A stretch of DNA of 64,000 nucleotides. It comes from Anoxybacillus tepidamans PS2 (GTDB lineage: Bacteria > Bacillota > Bacilli > Bacillales > Anoxybacillaceae). The notes below the pieces were generated by a model. It saw only the letters and a list, made by a program, of their open reading frames with translations. It had not been told where the DNA came from and did no database searches. Position numbers and translations under genes: made by a program. Shown piece by piece: positions 10,461 through 20,228 of this stretch. Each line of letters begins with the position of its first letter. The stretch's first letter is position 1. The stretch covers positions 62,001 through 126,000 of the forward strand of contig NZ_JHVN01000005.1 of the NCBI RefSeq assembly GCF_000620165.1. Direction: 5' to 3'.

Positions 10461-11201
10461 TTAATTCACCTTTGGCTCTTGCTCCATTTCCCACAGCTTT
10501 TCAAAAAACGGCTGCCCTTTAATCATTTTTTCGCATAATTGCACGTGTTTTTCAGACCAGCCATATTTCGTTTCTTCATATAGACACTGCCATGCTTCTT
10601 CAAACGGCATCTCTTGAATGATCGGATATTTATGCGGCGCCCATTCTGTATACCAGTAACGAATTTCTGCCACATTTTTGGTTGAATGCAGCTGATCAAG
10701 CGCCATAAACAACAACTGCTTTAACTGACGCTCTTTGCGCGTCAATCCGTTCATCAACTCAGGCGATGGAGACAAAATGTGATATTCTTTTTCGTACGAA
10801 GGAAGTGGATATGCTTCCTCTTGTTGTTCGGCAACCATTTCATAAACAAGCTGTTCTTGTCTTGGAATAAGCCGGCTTTTTCGGATCGGGATGTTGTAAC
10901 CAATCGTATCGACAGCAAGAATTCCGTGCCCGTCGGTTACGACAAAACAATAGTCAAGCTGAATTCGTTCATGATTTTTTCGTACATACGCCTTTTGATA
11001 GACATCATCAAGAAGAGGCTGCGGAATTTCTGATAGACTGTTTTCGATATAGTAAAACAAAGCAGAAGATACTTTCAACAACGGAACTTGATCAAGCAGT
11101 TCCACCTGATCGTCCTTTCTCCATTCATGAAAATGGCAAACATTATACCCGTTCTCTTCACCTTCGAACCAATTCACCCAAATGTCATGAAGATATAACA
11201 T
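10461..11201 (-). CDS. yjbA: Conserved protein YjbA (DUF3603 family)
   Basis: A 246-residue cytoplasmic protein of unknown function, conserved in Bacillaceae. The N-terminus [20 protein letters not shown] is characteristic of YjbA and argues for the ATG at 11201, which has GAGGGG upstream, over a frame start five codons earlier. No membrane span or catalytic motif stands out. It lies between trpS and yjaZ as in B. subtilis, but the appABCDF peptide transporter that B. subtilis carries nearby is absent here. Confidence 0.85.
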   Translation of the reverse strand: MLYLHDIWVNWFEGEENGYNVCHFHEWRKDDQVELLDQVPLLKVSSALFYYIENSLSEIPQPLLDDVYQKAYVRKNHERIQLDYCFVVTDGHGILAVDTIGYNIPIRKSRLIPRQEQLVYEMVAEQQEEAYPLPSYEKEYHILSPSPELMNGLTRKERQLKQLLFMALDQLHSTKNVAEIRYWYTEWAPHKYPIIQEMPFEEAWQCLYEETKYGWSEKHVQLCEKMIKGQPFFEKLWEMEQEPKVN

Positions 11202-11287
11202 ACAGATACCCCTCACTTCAAAAGCTATTTGTCCATCATTATAGGCAGAGGGGAATTATTTTATTCCATTGCAGCCTTTTTTATCCA

Positions 11288-11491
11288 TTACTCTTCTTGG
11301 GACGGAAAATATAAACTAATCCACATGATAATAACGCCTAGAGGAAACAAATAACATTCGATTCGCGTACTGATGAATCGAAAGTAGTCATTCCATCCCC
11401 GTTCCGGTGTGATGAGATTTAAATAGGCAATAGCTGTGACTCCCCCAATAATCGAAAAACCAAATCCCATTAAATAACTAAATATGCGCAT
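11288..11491 (-). CDS. Small membrane protein, unknown function
   Basis: A 67-residue protein begins at the ATG at 11491 behind GGAGGAAGAAG. Two hydrophobic segments are visible, at about residues 5–23 (YLMGFGFSIIGGVTAIAYL) and about 42–62 (CYLFPLGVIIMWISLYF), joined by a polar loop with a Trp-Asn-Asp-Tyr stretch. I do not recognise a named family. It lies 68 bases downstream of yjaZ on the same strand and may be cotranscribed with it. Confidence 0.65.
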   Translation of the reverse strand: MRIFSYLMGFGFSIIGGVTAIAYLNLITPERGWNDYFRFISTRIECYLFPLGVIIMWISLYFPSQEE

Positions 11492-11559
11492 CTTCTTCCT
11501 CCGTCGCCTTGTCCATCTTACTTCTAGATATATGTGCGGCGACAAACGCTGATGACTAT

Positions 11560-12333
11560 TTACTCATCAAATCGCGAAAGTTGCAAAACTCGCTCCGAAG
11601 GCATTGCCAATAATTTTAGAATGTCCCCCTCCTCTTCCATAGCGGCTCCGACCATCCCGTAACCTGTCGCGTATCCAAGCATGGGAGGATATAAACCGAG
11701 ACCGTAAAGAAGACGGTTATGCAACGAATGCGACTGCCGAATCGACTGGTAGCGAGCAAGGTATTGTTTCCAAAATTTACGTAACTCCTCTTCTGAATAA
11801 TAGTTGATCCATTTTGCCTGGTGCGCCTCTCCAACATACTTCCCAACTGCTTGCTCTGCCAATCCTTCAAGAACAATGGCGTCAAGCAAGGTGTTTTCTT
11901 TCTTTGGCTGTTTGGCTAGGCGGCAAACATGGTTGTATTCATGTGTCAATACCGCTTCGATCTCTTTTAGTTGATGATGTGGTAGTAAAAATAAAAATAG
12001 CTTATCTGAGTATGCAAGGCCTCCCTTGCTATTAAAATCTCGAGCTAGCTTTCGATTTCGAGAATCCGCCGGAAAAATAAAAATCGGAACATCTGGACCG
12101 TTCCAGCGTTTTTGCAGCTCTTGATAAATAGCGTCCGCTCGTTCCCAAATTCCCTTTCGTTTCATTTCCTCTATCGTTTTAGTGACGTCATGCGATAAGG
12201 AGTGCATACCATGATGAATAAGATGAAGGTAAATATCGCGCGCATTCGCATTTTCAAAATAAAAAACAAGCCGTTCGCATATTTCAGTTGGCTTCTCCTT
12301 CTTCATCCATTCATCTGTACGAATGACCGGCAT
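11560..12333 (-). CDS. yjaZ: DUF2268 putative zinc protease YjaZ
   Basis: A 257-residue protein with the zinc-metalloprotease motif HEYNH at residues 131–135, followed about 20–25 residues later by LEGLAEQ, whose glutamates could supply the third metal ligand. This is the gluzincin pattern of the DUF2268 (YjaZ) family. No signal peptide is visible, so it probably acts in the cytoplasm. The substrate is unknown. It lies downstream of fabF as in B. subtilis, but a terminator separates them. Confidence 0.82.
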   Translation of the reverse strand: MPVIRTDEWMKKEKPTEICERLVFYFENANARDIYLHLIHHGMHSLSHDVTKTIEEMKRKGIWERADAIYQELQKRWNGPDVPIFIFPADSRNRKLARDFNSKGGLAYSDKLFLFLLPHHQLKEIEAVLTHEYNHVCRLAKQPKKENTLLDAIVLEGLAEQAVGKYVGEAHQAKWINYYSEEELRKFWKQYLARYQSIRQSHSLHNRLLYGLGLYPPMLGYATGYGMVGAAMEEEGDILKLLAMPSERVLQLSRFDE

Positions 12334-12394
12334 ATTCCACTCACCTCTTTTCTTTATTTTCTTATCGTATGCCGCTAAAGAAAAAGAGGTGATG

Positions 12395-12428
12395 AAAAGG
12401 CGATCCCACTAAAAGTGAAATCGCCTTG
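12395..12428 (-). terminator. fabHF operon terminator
   Basis: An interrupted stem (AAGGCGAT with AATCGCCTT, extended by CACT/AGTG). On the minus strand it is followed by a short CTTTTC run. It overlaps the region just past the fabF stop. Confidence 0.7.
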
Positions 12429-12432
12429 TTGA

Positions 12433-13674
12433 TTACTCCGTATATTTTTTGAAAATAAGCGTAGCATTGTGCCCGCCAAATCCAAGAGAGTTGCTAAGCA
12501 CGGCACGCACTTCCTGGCGTCTTGCCACATTTGGCACATAGTCAAGATCGCATTCTGGGTCCGGTGTTTCATAATGAATCGTCGGTGGGATTACACCATC
12601 GGTAATTGCCAGCACTGAGAAAATCGCTTCTACTGCGCCAGCCGCCCCTAACAAGTGTCCTGTCATCGATTTTGTCGAGCTGACAGCTAGCTTATACGCA
12701 TGGTCGCCAAATACTTCTTTGATCGCCATCGTTTCGTATTTGTCATTATATTCCGTGCTCGTTCCATGAGCATTAATGTAGTCGATTTCTTCTGGCTTCA
12801 TTCCCGCATCAGCCAACGCTTGACGCATCGCCCGTACACCGCCTTCGCCCCCCGGAGCCGGTGCTGTAATGTGATACGCATCACCTGTCGCCCCATAGCC
12901 GACGATTTCAGCATAAATGCGCGCTCCCCGTTTTAAAGCGTGTTCCAATTCCTCGAGTACGAGAATGCCAGCGCCCTCACCCATTACAAAACCGTCACGG
13001 TTTTTATCAAATGGGCGGCTTGCCTTATCTGGATCAGGGTTCGTAGATAGCGCTGTATTCGCACAAAAGCCGGCTAGCGACATTTTCGTAATCGGTGCTT
13101 CTGTTCCGCCTGTGATCATGACGTCGGCATCGCCGCGCTCGATCACCTTGAACGCGTCACCAATGGAGTTTGCCCCTGTTGCGCACGCTGTGACCGTGCA
13201 AGAGTTAATTCCTTTTGCCCCTAATACAATCGATACTTGACCAGCCGCCATATCCGGAATCATCATTGGAACGAAAAACGGGCTTACCCGGCGATAACCG
13301 CGCTGCTGGAAAGTTTCAAACTGCTGTTCAAACGTTTCCATTCCGCCGATTCCTGAACCGATCCACACCCCGATTCGCGGCGCATTTTCTTCCGTAATGG
13401 TTAAGTTCGCATCTTTTACGGCCATAAGCGAAGCAGCAACCGCATATTGCGTAAAGCGATCCATTTTTCGCGCTTCGCGTTTGTCCATATAATTTTCTGG
13501 ATTAAAATCTTTTAATTCAGCCGCGACTTTTGCTGGAAAATCATCAGGATTCACGCGAGTAAGCGGCCCGATTCCATTTTCACCAGCAATTAAGCGTTTC
13601 CATGTTGTTTCAACATCATTTCCAAGTGGAGTCACTGCTCCAAGACCCGTGACAACGACTCTTCTCTTCTTCAT
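12433..13674 (-). CDS. fabF: 3-oxoacyl-ACP synthase II (FabF)
   Basis: Condensing enzyme that elongates acyl-ACP with malonyl-ACP in type II fatty acid synthesis. The start [18 protein letters not shown] at 13674 follows AAGGAGAG; upstream in-frame codons lack a ribosome binding site. The catalytic triad is visible: Cys in [13 protein letters not shown], His in [11 protein letters not shown] and His in [17 protein letters not shown]. The 413 residues match B. subtilis FabF. It follows fabH with a 49-base gap, so both should share the FapR-type promoter. Confidence 0.97.
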   Translation of the reverse strand: MKKRRVVVTGLGAVTPLGNDVETTWKRLIAGENGIGPLTRVNPDDFPAKVAAELKDFNPENYMDKREARKMDRFTQYAVAASLMAVKDANLTITEENAPRIGVWIGSGIGGMETFEQQFETFQQRGYRRVSPFFVPMMIPDMAAGQVSIVLGAKGINSCTVTACATGANSIGDAFKVIERGDADVMITGGTEAPITKMSLAGFCANTALSTNPDPDKASRPFDKNRDGFVMGEGAGILVLEELEHALKRGARIYAEIVGYGATGDAYHITAPAPGGEGGVRAMRQALADAGMKPEEIDYINAHGTSTEYNDKYETMAIKEVFGDHAYKLAVSSTKSMTGHLLGAAGAVEAIFSVLAITDGVIPPTIHYETPDPECDLDYVPNVARRQEVRAVLSNSLGFGGHNATLIFKKYTE

Positions 13675-13723
13675 TTTTTGCCTCTCCTTCTTTTTGTAGT
13701 CAAAGAGCATTTATCGTCATTAC

Positions 13724-14656
13724 TTAACGGCCCCATCGCAAAGCGATTGCTCCCCAAGTTAAGCCGCCGCCAAAACCAACCATAATAACAAGATCACCAT
13801 CTTTAATTTTTCCTGCCTCTAGTTCTTCGACAATCGAGATTGGGATGGAGGCTGCAGACGTATTTCCATATTTTTTAACTGTAGTAGACATTTTCTCTTC
13901 CGGTAACTCTAGACGTTGTCTAGCTGCTTCAACAATCCGAATGTTGGCTTGATGCGGAATTAGGAAATCGACATCCTGTTTTGACAAGCCCGCTTTCTCG
14001 AGCACGTTAATGCACGATTCTCCCATTTGGCGAACCGCAAATTTGAATACTTCTCTACCATTCATAATAACATATTCGTCTTGATATAAGTGTTTTCCTC
14101 CTGACCCATCAGCGCCTAATTCAAATGACAAAATACCGCGTCCTTCGGAAACAGGTCCCATGACGACCGCCCCTGCGCCGTCACCGAATAAAACAGCAGT
14201 GTTACGGTCTTTCCAATTGATAATCTTTGATAGTTTTTCCGCACCAATTACTAATATGTGACGATATGCACCATTTTCAATAAACTGTTTAGCTGTCACC
14301 ATACCGTACATAAATCCAGCACAAGCTGCGCTAATATCAAGCGCTGCTGCTTTCGTCGCTCCTAGTCGTTCTTGCAGCATGCAAGCAACCGACGGGAATG
14401 GACGATCTGGCGTCACCGTAGCTACTAAAATTAAATCTATGTCTGATGCCGAAATGCCCGCATCTTCTAATGCTTTTTGAGCAGCAAAATAAGCCATGTC
14501 TGATGTATCTAAATCATCAGGAGCAATTCTGCGCTCTTCAATTCCTGTTCGTGTCCGAATCCATTCATCGGATGTATCCATCATTTTCTCCAAATCAAAA
14601 TTTGTTACTACCTTCTCCGGCAAATAACGGCCAATTCCTAGAATACCTGCACCCAT
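13724..14656 (-). CDS. fabH: 3-oxoacyl-ACP synthase III (FabH)
   Basis: Starts fatty acid synthesis by condensing acyl-CoA with malonyl-ACP, and so sets branched-chain primer use in Bacillus. The catalytic Cys is in [12 protein letters not shown], His in IPHQANIRI and Asn in [10 protein letters not shown]. The start [14 protein letters not shown] at 14656 has AAGGAG nine bases upstream; an ATG six codons earlier has none. The 310 residues match FabHA. It heads the fabH–fabF operon behind a promoter with a FapR-like operator. Confidence 0.97.
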   Translation of the reverse strand: MGAGILGIGRYLPEKVVTNFDLEKMMDTSDEWIRTRTGIEERRIAPDDLDTSDMAYFAAQKALEDAGISASDIDLILVATVTPDRPFPSVACMLQERLGATKAAALDISAACAGFMYGMVTAKQFIENGAYRHILVIGAEKLSKIINWKDRNTAVLFGDGAGAVVMGPVSEGRGILSFELGADGSGGKHLYQDEYVIMNGREVFKFAVRQMGESCINVLEKAGLSKQDVDFLIPHQANIRIVEAARQRLELPEEKMSTTVKKYGNTSAASIPISIVEELEAGKIKDGDLVIMVGFGGGLTWGAIALRWGR

Positions 14657-14691
14657 GCCGAACATCTCCTTCATTTTTATATAACCAATTA

Positions 14692-14736
14692 CTATTACTT
14701 GGTACTAATTTTATCGAAGTTTTGCTTATCGTGCAA
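14692..14736 (-). promoter_or_regulatory. fabH promoter with FapR operator
   Basis: On the minus strand TTGCAC (14731–14736), a 17-base spacer and TAAAAT (14708–14713) form a sigma-A promoter. Directly downstream, TTAGTACCAAGTAATAG (14692–14708) fits the FapR operator TTAGTACCTRNTACTAA with three mismatches and overlaps the -10/+1 region. This suggests malonyl-CoA-responsive repression of fabHF, as known in B. subtilis. Confidence 0.75.
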
Positions 14737-14820
14737 TATAAATATTTTACATATGGTATACGTCTAGTCATTTCTATTTTATGGAACATACAGTACCTAT
14801 AAGGAGAAAGGAGGGTTTGA

Positions 14821-15057
14821 ATGGAGGAACAAAAGCAGACACATGAGCAGGCATCTGATCGTTTTTCTCGTTTAATGTTTGGAAACTTTCCACGCCAACA
14901 AACAGAAAACACCGCACGAACGGACACGCTCCCTTCTGGGCAAGGAGTTGATTTTATTAAATTGATGGAAGATATTGACACACTAGTTTCTTCGTTTAAT
15001 CGGCTCAAGCCGCTTATGAAGACGTTTAATAGTTTCGGTGACTTATTCAAAAAATAA
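14821..15057 (+). CDS. Small conserved protein, YjzB-like by position
   Basis: A 78-residue hydrophilic protein with a very strong ribosome binding site (AAAGGAGGGTTTGA). The N-terminal half is polar (QKQTHEQASDRFSRL). The C-terminal half looks helical (DFIKLMEDIDTLVSSFNRLKP) and ends FNSFGDLFKK. No catalytic motif. It is divergent from fabH, the place and size of B. subtilis yjzB (79 residues), but I name it only by position. In B. subtilis comZ and med lie next to it; they are not present here. Confidence 0.6.
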   Translation: MEEQKQTHEQASDRFSRLMFGNFPRQQTENTARTDTLPSGQGVDFIKLMEDIDTLVSSFNRLKPLMKTFNSFGDLFKK

Positions 15058-15073
15058 TATGTAACTCTTTATA

Positions 15074-15112
15074 AAACTCCTCTACCGTGCAATTGAACGA
15101 TAGAGGAGTTTG
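15074..15112. terminator. Terminator between the YjzB-like and YjaV-like genes
   Basis: An 11-bp perfect inverted repeat (AAACTCCTCTA) with a 16-base loop lies between two convergent genes. The T-richer flank favours termination on the minus strand. Confidence 0.7.
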
Positions 15113-15841
15113 TCACAAGTGATTATGCTCTTGATAAAACTGATGAATTGCTTTGGCAAAGCTGTATCTTTTTTCAGGTAAATGATATACAACCTCCACC
15201 GGGGCGTTTTTTTCTTTCGCCAACTCTTCATACTTCCGGCAATGGAGCGAAGAAGGATAGTGAGTGACCCCTGATAACTGCCATATTTTTATAGGAACTG
15301 TCGAAAAAGTAAAGGACAAAGACGAAATAGCTCTATCTGCTGCTGTTTCATCAAGTTCATACGCAGATGCAATATCTTTCAACATTCGCTTGTAAAAAAA
15401 CTTATTCTCCTTTTCATACTCAAGCTGCGCTCGCAAATCAATACAAGGGGTTAACATCGCCAACGCGCGAATTTGTGTGTGCATCTCTTCTAACAACTGC
15501 AAGGCGTTGAGTGCCCCCATTCCTTCCGCCAAAATGTAGATGCGGTTGTTTAATATTTCATTTTTTAACACATAGTAAATTAATTGCTTAGCCAAGCGAA
15601 CCGATTTTTTGCTTCCCCAGTGTCGACCGTATAAATGAGAATAGAAGATAGTATAGCCGTACTCACGTAAATCTTCAAGCAGCTGTCTCCTTCCTTCATG
15701 TTCCATCCAAAAACTTACATTACTTGTTACATACTGATTGACATCACCAAGAAGAAGAACGGCAAACCCATTCGGCCGCTCCGGTAAATGTACAACGCAC
15801 CATTGGTCATCAAGTTGGAAAAATCGTTGCTGAATCGCCAT
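15113..15841 (-). CDS. Alpha/beta-hydrolase-fold protein, YjaV/YjaU-like, nucleophile apparently lost
   Basis: A 242-residue cytoplasmic protein whose pattern fits the alpha/beta hydrolase fold: FAVLLLGDVN, then GYTIFYSHLYGRHWG, and a nucleophile-elbow segment IYILAEGMGALNALQLLEE at about residues 97–115. The usual GxSxG reads A-E-G-M-G, so the serine is replaced by glycine and the protein may be non-catalytic. The ATG has AAGGTGAAAGGAT upstream. Its position next to yjzB/yjzD matches the hydrolase-like yjaU/yjaV genes of B. subtilis, but I cannot tell which is the ortholog. Confidence 0.6.
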   Translation of the reverse strand: MAIQQRFFQLDDQWCVVHLPERPNGFAVLLLGDVNQYVTSNVSFWMEHEGRRQLLEDLREYGYTIFYSHLYGRHWGSKKSVRLAKQLIYYVLKNEILNNRIYILAEGMGALNALQLLEEMHTQIRALAMLTPCIDLRAQLEYEKENKFFYKRMLKDIASAYELDETAADRAISSLSFTFSTVPIKIWQLSGVTHYPSSLHCRKYEELAKEKNAPVEVVYHLPEKRYSFAKAIHQFYQEHNHL

Positions 15842-16003
15842 ATCCTTTCACCTTTGCTTTCTAGAAGAGCATAGCTGTACATTAGAATATATGCAGAAAC
15901 AAAAAATGAGAAAAGGCACACGCCTAAAAAAGAAGAACATTTTCGATTTGAGCAATTTGTGATAAGATAAGAGGCGAATGTAAGAAATGTTGAGGTGAAA
16001 ACA

Positions 16004-16192
16004 ATGAAATTTTTCTGGACGTTTTTCTGGACGTTTCTGTTAGCCCAAATGGCCACATATGTCATCGGCTCCATGCAAGGCATCTCTTACCAATTTTCCA
16101 CAGGAGCGTTATTAGGAGTGGTGATGACGGTGTTGATCATCATCGTCGCTAACTTGCTTCCGAACGAACCAGTAAATCAACACCATCATTAA
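16004..16192 (+). CDS. yjzD: Small membrane protein YjzD (DUF2929 family)
   Basis: A 62-residue protein made of two hydrophobic helices (FFWTFFWTFLLAQMATYVIG and TGALLGVVMTVLIIIVANLL) with a histidine-rich tail (NQHHH). The ATG at 16004 follows GAGGTGAAAACA. The FFWTFFWTF start and the position before yjzC/argF match B. subtilis YjzD. Function unknown. It converges on clpB across a strong shared terminator. Confidence 0.78.
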   Translation: MKFFWTFFWTFLLAQMATYVIGSMQGISYQFSTGALLGVVMTVLIIIVANLLPNEPVNQHHH

Positions 16193-16252
16193 GAAAAAAC
16201 GAAGATGAACCGATGAACTGCGAAAATGGTTCACGCTTGGCGGTTCGGCACA

Positions 16253-16290
16253 CAAAACAAGGCTGTCTTTTTTGAGACAGCCTTGTTTTG
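16253..16290. terminator. Bidirectional terminator between yjzD and clpB
   Basis: A perfect 15-bp inverted repeat (CAAAACAAGGCTGTC) with an eight-base T-rich loop, usable from both sides. One of the strongest hairpins in the window. Confidence 0.93.
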
Positions 16291-16291
16291 T

Positions 16292-18883
16292 TTATTCAAC
16301 CTTAATCACGATTTGTCCGCTCTCATAATCGACTTTCACATTGCTGTAGTCTTTTATACGACCAGCGATAATTTCTTTGGCGAGCGGAGTTTCAATTTGC
16401 TTTTGCATCAATCGTTTTAATGGACGTGCTCCATACATATGGTCAAACCCCGACGCCGCGATATGTTCTTTTGCCCGCTCGGATAACGTTAAAGAAATAT
16501 GGCGATCCGTCAAACGGCGGCCTAGTTCTTTGGCAAACTTTGACACGATTCCTTTCACTTCATTTATTGTTAACGGCTTAAATAACACAATATCATCAAC
16601 GCGATTCAAAAATTCCGGACGAAAATGAAGGCGTAATTGCTGAATCACTTGCTCGCGCGTTTCTGGTTGAATGTCTCCATCCTCTTTGACCCCTTCTAAT
16701 AACAGATGAGAACCAATATTAGATGTCATAATAATGACCGTGTTTTTAAAATCAACGGTTCTTCCTTGTGAATCTGTAATTCGGCCATCATCAAGCACTT
16801 GCAGCAAAATATTAAACACTTCCGGATGCGCTTTTTCGATTTCATCAAGAAGAATAACAGAATACGGCTTTCGGCGCACCGCTTCCGTTAATTGTCCCCC
16901 CTCTTCATAGCCGACATACCCAGGAGGAGCTCCGATTAACCGAGACACCGCATGTTTTTCCATATACTCAGACATATCGATGCGAATCATTTGTTCCTCG
17001 CTATCAAACAGCGCTTGCGCCAACGCCTTCGCCAATTCTGTTTTCCCTACGCCTGTCGGCCCTAAAAAGATAAACGAGCCAATGGGGCGATGCGGGTCTT
17101 TAATGCCGGCTCGCGCCCTGAGCACAGCATCTGCGACGAGTTCAACCGCTTCATCCTGTCCGATAACGCGCTCATGCAACAACTCCTGCAAGCGCAGCAG
17201 CTTTTCCCGCTCTCCTTCGACTAATTTCGTTAAAGGAATGCCGGTCCATCTTGATACAATTTCAGCAATTTCTTCTTCCGTCACTTCTTCGCGCAGAAGC
17301 CGTCCTTCCTCCCCTGTTTCAGTCATTTGCTGCTCAAGCTGCTTCAGCTGTTTTTCAAGCTGCGGAATGCGGCCGTGCCGTAGTTCGGCAGCTTTATTTA
17401 AGTCATATTCGCTTTCTGCCTCCTCTAATTCTCGCTTTGCCCTTTCTAGCGTTTCTCGCACATTTCTCACGTGTTGGATCGCTTCTTTTTCTTGCTGCCA
17501 CTTTGCCTTCATGCTATTTGCTTTTTCGCGCAAATCAGCCAACTCTTTTGTTAAAGACGCTAACCGCTCCTTGCTTGCTTCATCCGTTTCTTTTCGCAAC
17601 GCTGCTTCTTCAATTTCAAGCTGCATCACGCGCCGCATGACTTCGTCAAGCTCAGACGGCATCGAATCAATTTCAGTGCGGATCATTGCGCATGCCTCAT
17701 CGACAAGATCGATGGCCTTGTCTGGAAGGAAACGTTCGGAAATGTAGCGGTTAGACAACGTAGCTGCGGCGACAAGGGCGCGATCATGAATATTCACGCC
17801 ATGATGGATCTCAAAGCGCTCTTTTAATCCGCGCAAAATTGAAATCGTATCCTCTACACTCGGTTCTTCGACAAGCACTTGTTGGAAGCGCCGTTCGAGT
17901 GCAGGATCCTTCTCGATGTACTGGCGATATTCATCGAGCGTTGTTGCACCGATGCAACGCAATTCCCCGCGAGCGAGCATCGGTTTTAACATGTTCCCGG
18001 CATCAATCGCTCCTTCTGCTTTTCCCGCACCGACAATCGTGTGCAATTCATCAATAAATAAAATGATTTTTCCTTCGCTTTTTTTAATTTCATTTAATAC
18101 CGCTTTTAACCGTTCCTCAAACTCGCCGCGAAATTTAGCCCCAGCAATCAACGAGCTCATATCTAACGCAAAAATCGTTTTATCTTTAAGTCCCTCCGGT
18201 ACGTCTTTGCGAACGATGCGTTGGGCCAATCCTTCGACAATCGCCGTTTTTCCGACTCCCGGTTCACCAATCAACACGGGGTTGTTTTTCGTTTTGCGCG
18301 ATAAAATGCGAATCACGCGGCGAATCTCGCTATCGCGGCCAATGACGGGATCGATTTTCCCAGCACGCGCTTCTGCTACTAAATCACGGCCGTATTTTTT
18401 TAACGCTTCGTATGTAGCTTCTGGAGTTGGAGTTGTCACCCGCTGATTCCCCCTTACCTCTCGTAGTACGTTCAACAGTGCCGAACGGTCTACTTTATGT
18501 TTTTGCAACAGTTGTCCGATCTCATTTCTCTCCTCTGTAAAAGCTAACAACAAATGTTCGACTGATAAATACTCATCTTCCATTTGCTTTGCTTCGTTCT
18601 CGGCGTTTATAAAAAGCCGCTCTAGACGGTGGGACATGTATAATTTGTCGCTAGCTCCTATCACCTCTGGCTTTTTCTTTAAGATCGCATGAAGATCAAG
18701 TTTCATTTTGTCAATATCGACATGAAGGAGCGCCATCATCCTTTTTGCCAGTCCTTCTTCCTGTTCAAGCAAAGCAAGCAAAAGATGCTCGATATCGAGC
18801 TCTTGATGCTGCTCTTTTCTAGCAATCGCCTGGGCAGCAAGCAGCGCCTCTTGCACTTTTTCCGTCATTTTGTTCATATTCAT
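16292..18883 (-). CDS. clpB: Chaperone disaggregase ClpB
   Basis: Hexameric AAA+ disaggregase that rescues aggregated proteins together with DnaK. Order of parts: Clp N-domain (about residues 1–150), first AAA+ with GEPGVGKTA, a coiled-coil M-domain (about 410–530, rich in E/K/R/L), and second AAA+ with GPTGVGKTE and [17 protein letters not shown]. The M-domain and the absence of a ClpP-binding loop separate it from ClpC. The start at 18883 (MNMNKMTEK) follows GGCAGGTG. B. subtilis lacks clpB at this place. A CtsR box lies just upstream, so heat-shock control is likely. Confidence 0.95.
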   Translation of the reverse strand: MNMNKMTEKVQEALLAAQAIARKEQHQELDIEHLLLALLEQEEGLAKRMMALLHVDIDKMKLDLHAILKKKPEVIGASDKLYMSHRLERLFINAENEAKQMEDEYLSVEHLLLAFTEERNEIGQLLQKHKVDRSALLNVLREVRGNQRVTTPTPEATYEALKKYGRDLVAEARAGKIDPVIGRDSEIRRVIRILSRKTKNNPVLIGEPGVGKTAIVEGLAQRIVRKDVPEGLKDKTIFALDMSSLIAGAKFRGEFEERLKAVLNEIKKSEGKIILFIDELHTIVGAGKAEGAIDAGNMLKPMLARGELRCIGATTLDEYRQYIEKDPALERRFQQVLVEEPSVEDTISILRGLKERFEIHHGVNIHDRALVAAATLSNRYISERFLPDKAIDLVDEACAMIRTEIDSMPSELDEVMRRVMQLEIEEAALRKETDEASKERLASLTKELADLREKANSMKAKWQQEKEAIQHVRNVRETLERAKRELEEAESEYDLNKAAELRHGRIPQLEKQLKQLEQQMTETGEEGRLLREEVTEEEIAEIVSRWTGIPLTKLVEGEREKLLRLQELLHERVIGQDEAVELVADAVLRARAGIKDPHRPIGSFIFLGPTGVGKTELAKALAQALFDSEEQMIRIDMSEYMEKHAVSRLIGAPPGYVGYEEGGQLTEAVRRKPYSVILLDEIEKAHPEVFNILLQVLDDGRITDSQGRTVDFKNTVIIMTSNIGSHLLLEGVKEDGDIQPETREQVIQQLRLHFRPEFLNRVDDIVLFKPLTINEVKGIVSKFAKELGRRLTDRHISLTLSERAKEHIAASGFDHMYGARPLKRLMQKQIETPLAKEIIAGRIKDYSNVKVDYESGQIVIKVE

Positions 18884-18898
18884 TGCTTTCACCTGCCC

Positions 18899-18932
18899 TT
18901 TGACTTTTTTTGACCTTTTACTTTTTATTATA
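18899..18932 (-). promoter_or_regulatory. clpB -10 element and CtsR operator
   Basis: On the minus strand GGTCAAAAAAAGTCAAA (18899–18915) is a perfect CtsR direct-repeat heptamer pair (RGTCAAANANRGTCAAA). It lies just downstream of a TATAAT at 18927–18932. The -35 is poor. The geometry suggests repression by CtsR, relieved by heat. Confidence 0.85.
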
Positions 18933-18946
18933 TCACTTTTTTGACG

Positions 18947-18979
18947 AAAAAAGCCATCCTCGCAAAGAGAATGGCTTTG
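18947..18979 (-). terminator. yjzC terminator
   Basis: The stem AAAGCCAT pairs with ATGGCTTT, followed by T6 on the minus strand. It lies just upstream of the clpB promoter. Confidence 0.8.
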
Positions 18980-18986
18980 TAGGCCG

Positions 18987-19166
18987 TTACGGCTTTCTCA
19001 TATATGTCCAGTGTCGATTATGATTCGATGTTTCCGGGAATGTGTCTCCCGCTTTTAATTTGATTTTTTTTGGGTTTTTTACGTTATCGCCTGTTTCTCC
19101 TATTTCAATATATGTCCCATTGTTCGGCGCTTTATCTCCGGGACCAAAATGCCGTCTTTGCCCCAT
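18987..19166 (-). CDS. yjzC: Small protein YjzC
   Basis: A 59-residue protein read from the ATG at 19166 with AAGGGAGGGAA upstream. The sequence begins [20 protein letters not shown] and contains [19 protein letters not shown]. This glycine/lysine-rich small protein is the conserved YjzC-like family of Bacillaceae, placed beside argF as in B. subtilis. No membrane span. Function unknown; the basic, Gly-rich sequence gives no clear hint. Confidence 0.8.
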   Translation of the reverse strand: MGQRRHFGPGDKAPNNGTYIEIGETGDNVKNPKKIKLKAGDTFPETSNHNRHWTYMRKP

Positions 19167-19250
19167 GTTGTTCCCTCCCTTGAGCGAAATACATTATTAA
19201 CATTCCCTTTCCTTTAACTATTCATCGATGCAAATAATGGTGCTATATGT

Positions 19251-19283
19251 GAAAAACACCGGAATGTGTGCCGGTGTTTTTCG
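19251..19283 (-). terminator. Terminator of the arginine operon
   Basis: The stem GAAAAACACCGG pairs with its complement around eight bases, with a T5 run, just after the argF stop. Confidence 0.9.
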
Positions 19284-20228
19284 TTATGATAATAATGATG
19301 TTAAAATCGCTTTTTGCACATGAAGGCGATTACCAGCTTGCTCGAATACATACGAGTGAGTGCTGTCAATCACACCCGCTGTTACCTCTTCCCCGCGATG
19401 AGCAGGCAAACAATGAAGGAACATGTAGTCTTCTTTCGCTTGTTCGACCAATTGTTCATTCACTTGGAATGGCTGAAATACCGCTAACCGTTGTTTGCTT
19501 TCTTGCTCTTGGCCCATGCTCGTCCACACATCCGTATAGATGACATCGGCATCTTGAACGGCTTCTACTGGATCATGAGTGACCTTGACCGTTGCCCCGG
19601 TCTGTTCTGCGGCTAGCAACGCCGCATTCACATATTCTCCTTTCGGCTCGTAACCAACCGGACAAGCAACAACACAATCCATTCCTACTTTGGCAGCAGC
19701 GATCATTAAAGCATGAGCCACATTGTTGCCGTCTCCCACATACACAAGTTTAATGCCTTTTAGCTTCTTTTTCACTTCATAAATCGTTAATAAGTCCGCC
19801 AACGCTTGGCATGGGTGATCATCGTCCGTTAAACCGTTAATGACCGGCACCGAAGCATACTGGGCAAGCTCTTCAATTTTACTATGGGCGAATGTCCGAA
19901 TCATAATCGCATCCACATATTGCGACAACACTCTTGCTGTATCAGCAATCGTCTCCCCGCGGCCAAGCTGTAAATCATTACTGTTAAGATAAAGAGCATG
20001 GCCTCCTAACTGTGCCATTCCCACTTCAAACGATACTCTTGTGCGAGTGGATGGCTTTTCAAAGATCATTGCTAACGTTTTTCCCGTAAGCGGTTTATAT
20101 GCTTCTTTCGACAATTGCTTTTGTTTTAACTCACTCGCTAATGTTAATAAATGGTGAATTTCTTCTGAAGAAAGATCAACTAATGTCAATAAGTCCTTTC
20201 CTTTTAAAGAAGTAAGTATTGTATTCAT
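19284..20228 (-). CDS. argF: Ornithine carbamoyltransferase
   Basis: Makes citrulline from ornithine and carbamoyl phosphate. The carbamoyl-phosphate motif STRTRVSFE and the ornithine-binding [14 protein letters not shown] are present; total 314 residues. The ATG at 20228 overlaps the carB TGA as ATGA, so translation is coupled; the longer open frame upstream lies inside carB. Last gene of the argCJBD-carAB-argF operon, next to the carbamoyl phosphate synthetase that feeds it. Confidence 0.97.
   Translation of the reverse strand: MNTILTSLKGKDLLTLVDLSSEEIHHLLTLASELKQKQLSKEAYKPLTGKTLAMIFEKPSTRTRVSFEVGMAQLGGHALYLNSNDLQLGRGETIADTARVLSQYVDAIMIRTFAHSKIEELAQYASVPVINGLTDDDHPCQALADLLTIYEVKKKLKGIKLVYVGDGNNVAHALMIAAAKVGMDCVVACPVGYEPKGEYVNAALLAAEQTGATVKVTHDPVEAVQDADVIYTDVWTSMGQEQESKQRLAVFQPFQVNEQLVEQAKEDYMFLHCLPAHRGEEVTAGVIDSTHSYVFEQAGNRLHVQKAILTSLLS

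Noticed and set aside
16980-17747. 255-codon plus-strand open frame
   Set aside because: It lies fully antisense to clpB, is serine-rich from reversed codons, and has no ribosome binding site. It is a shadow of the chaperone gene.
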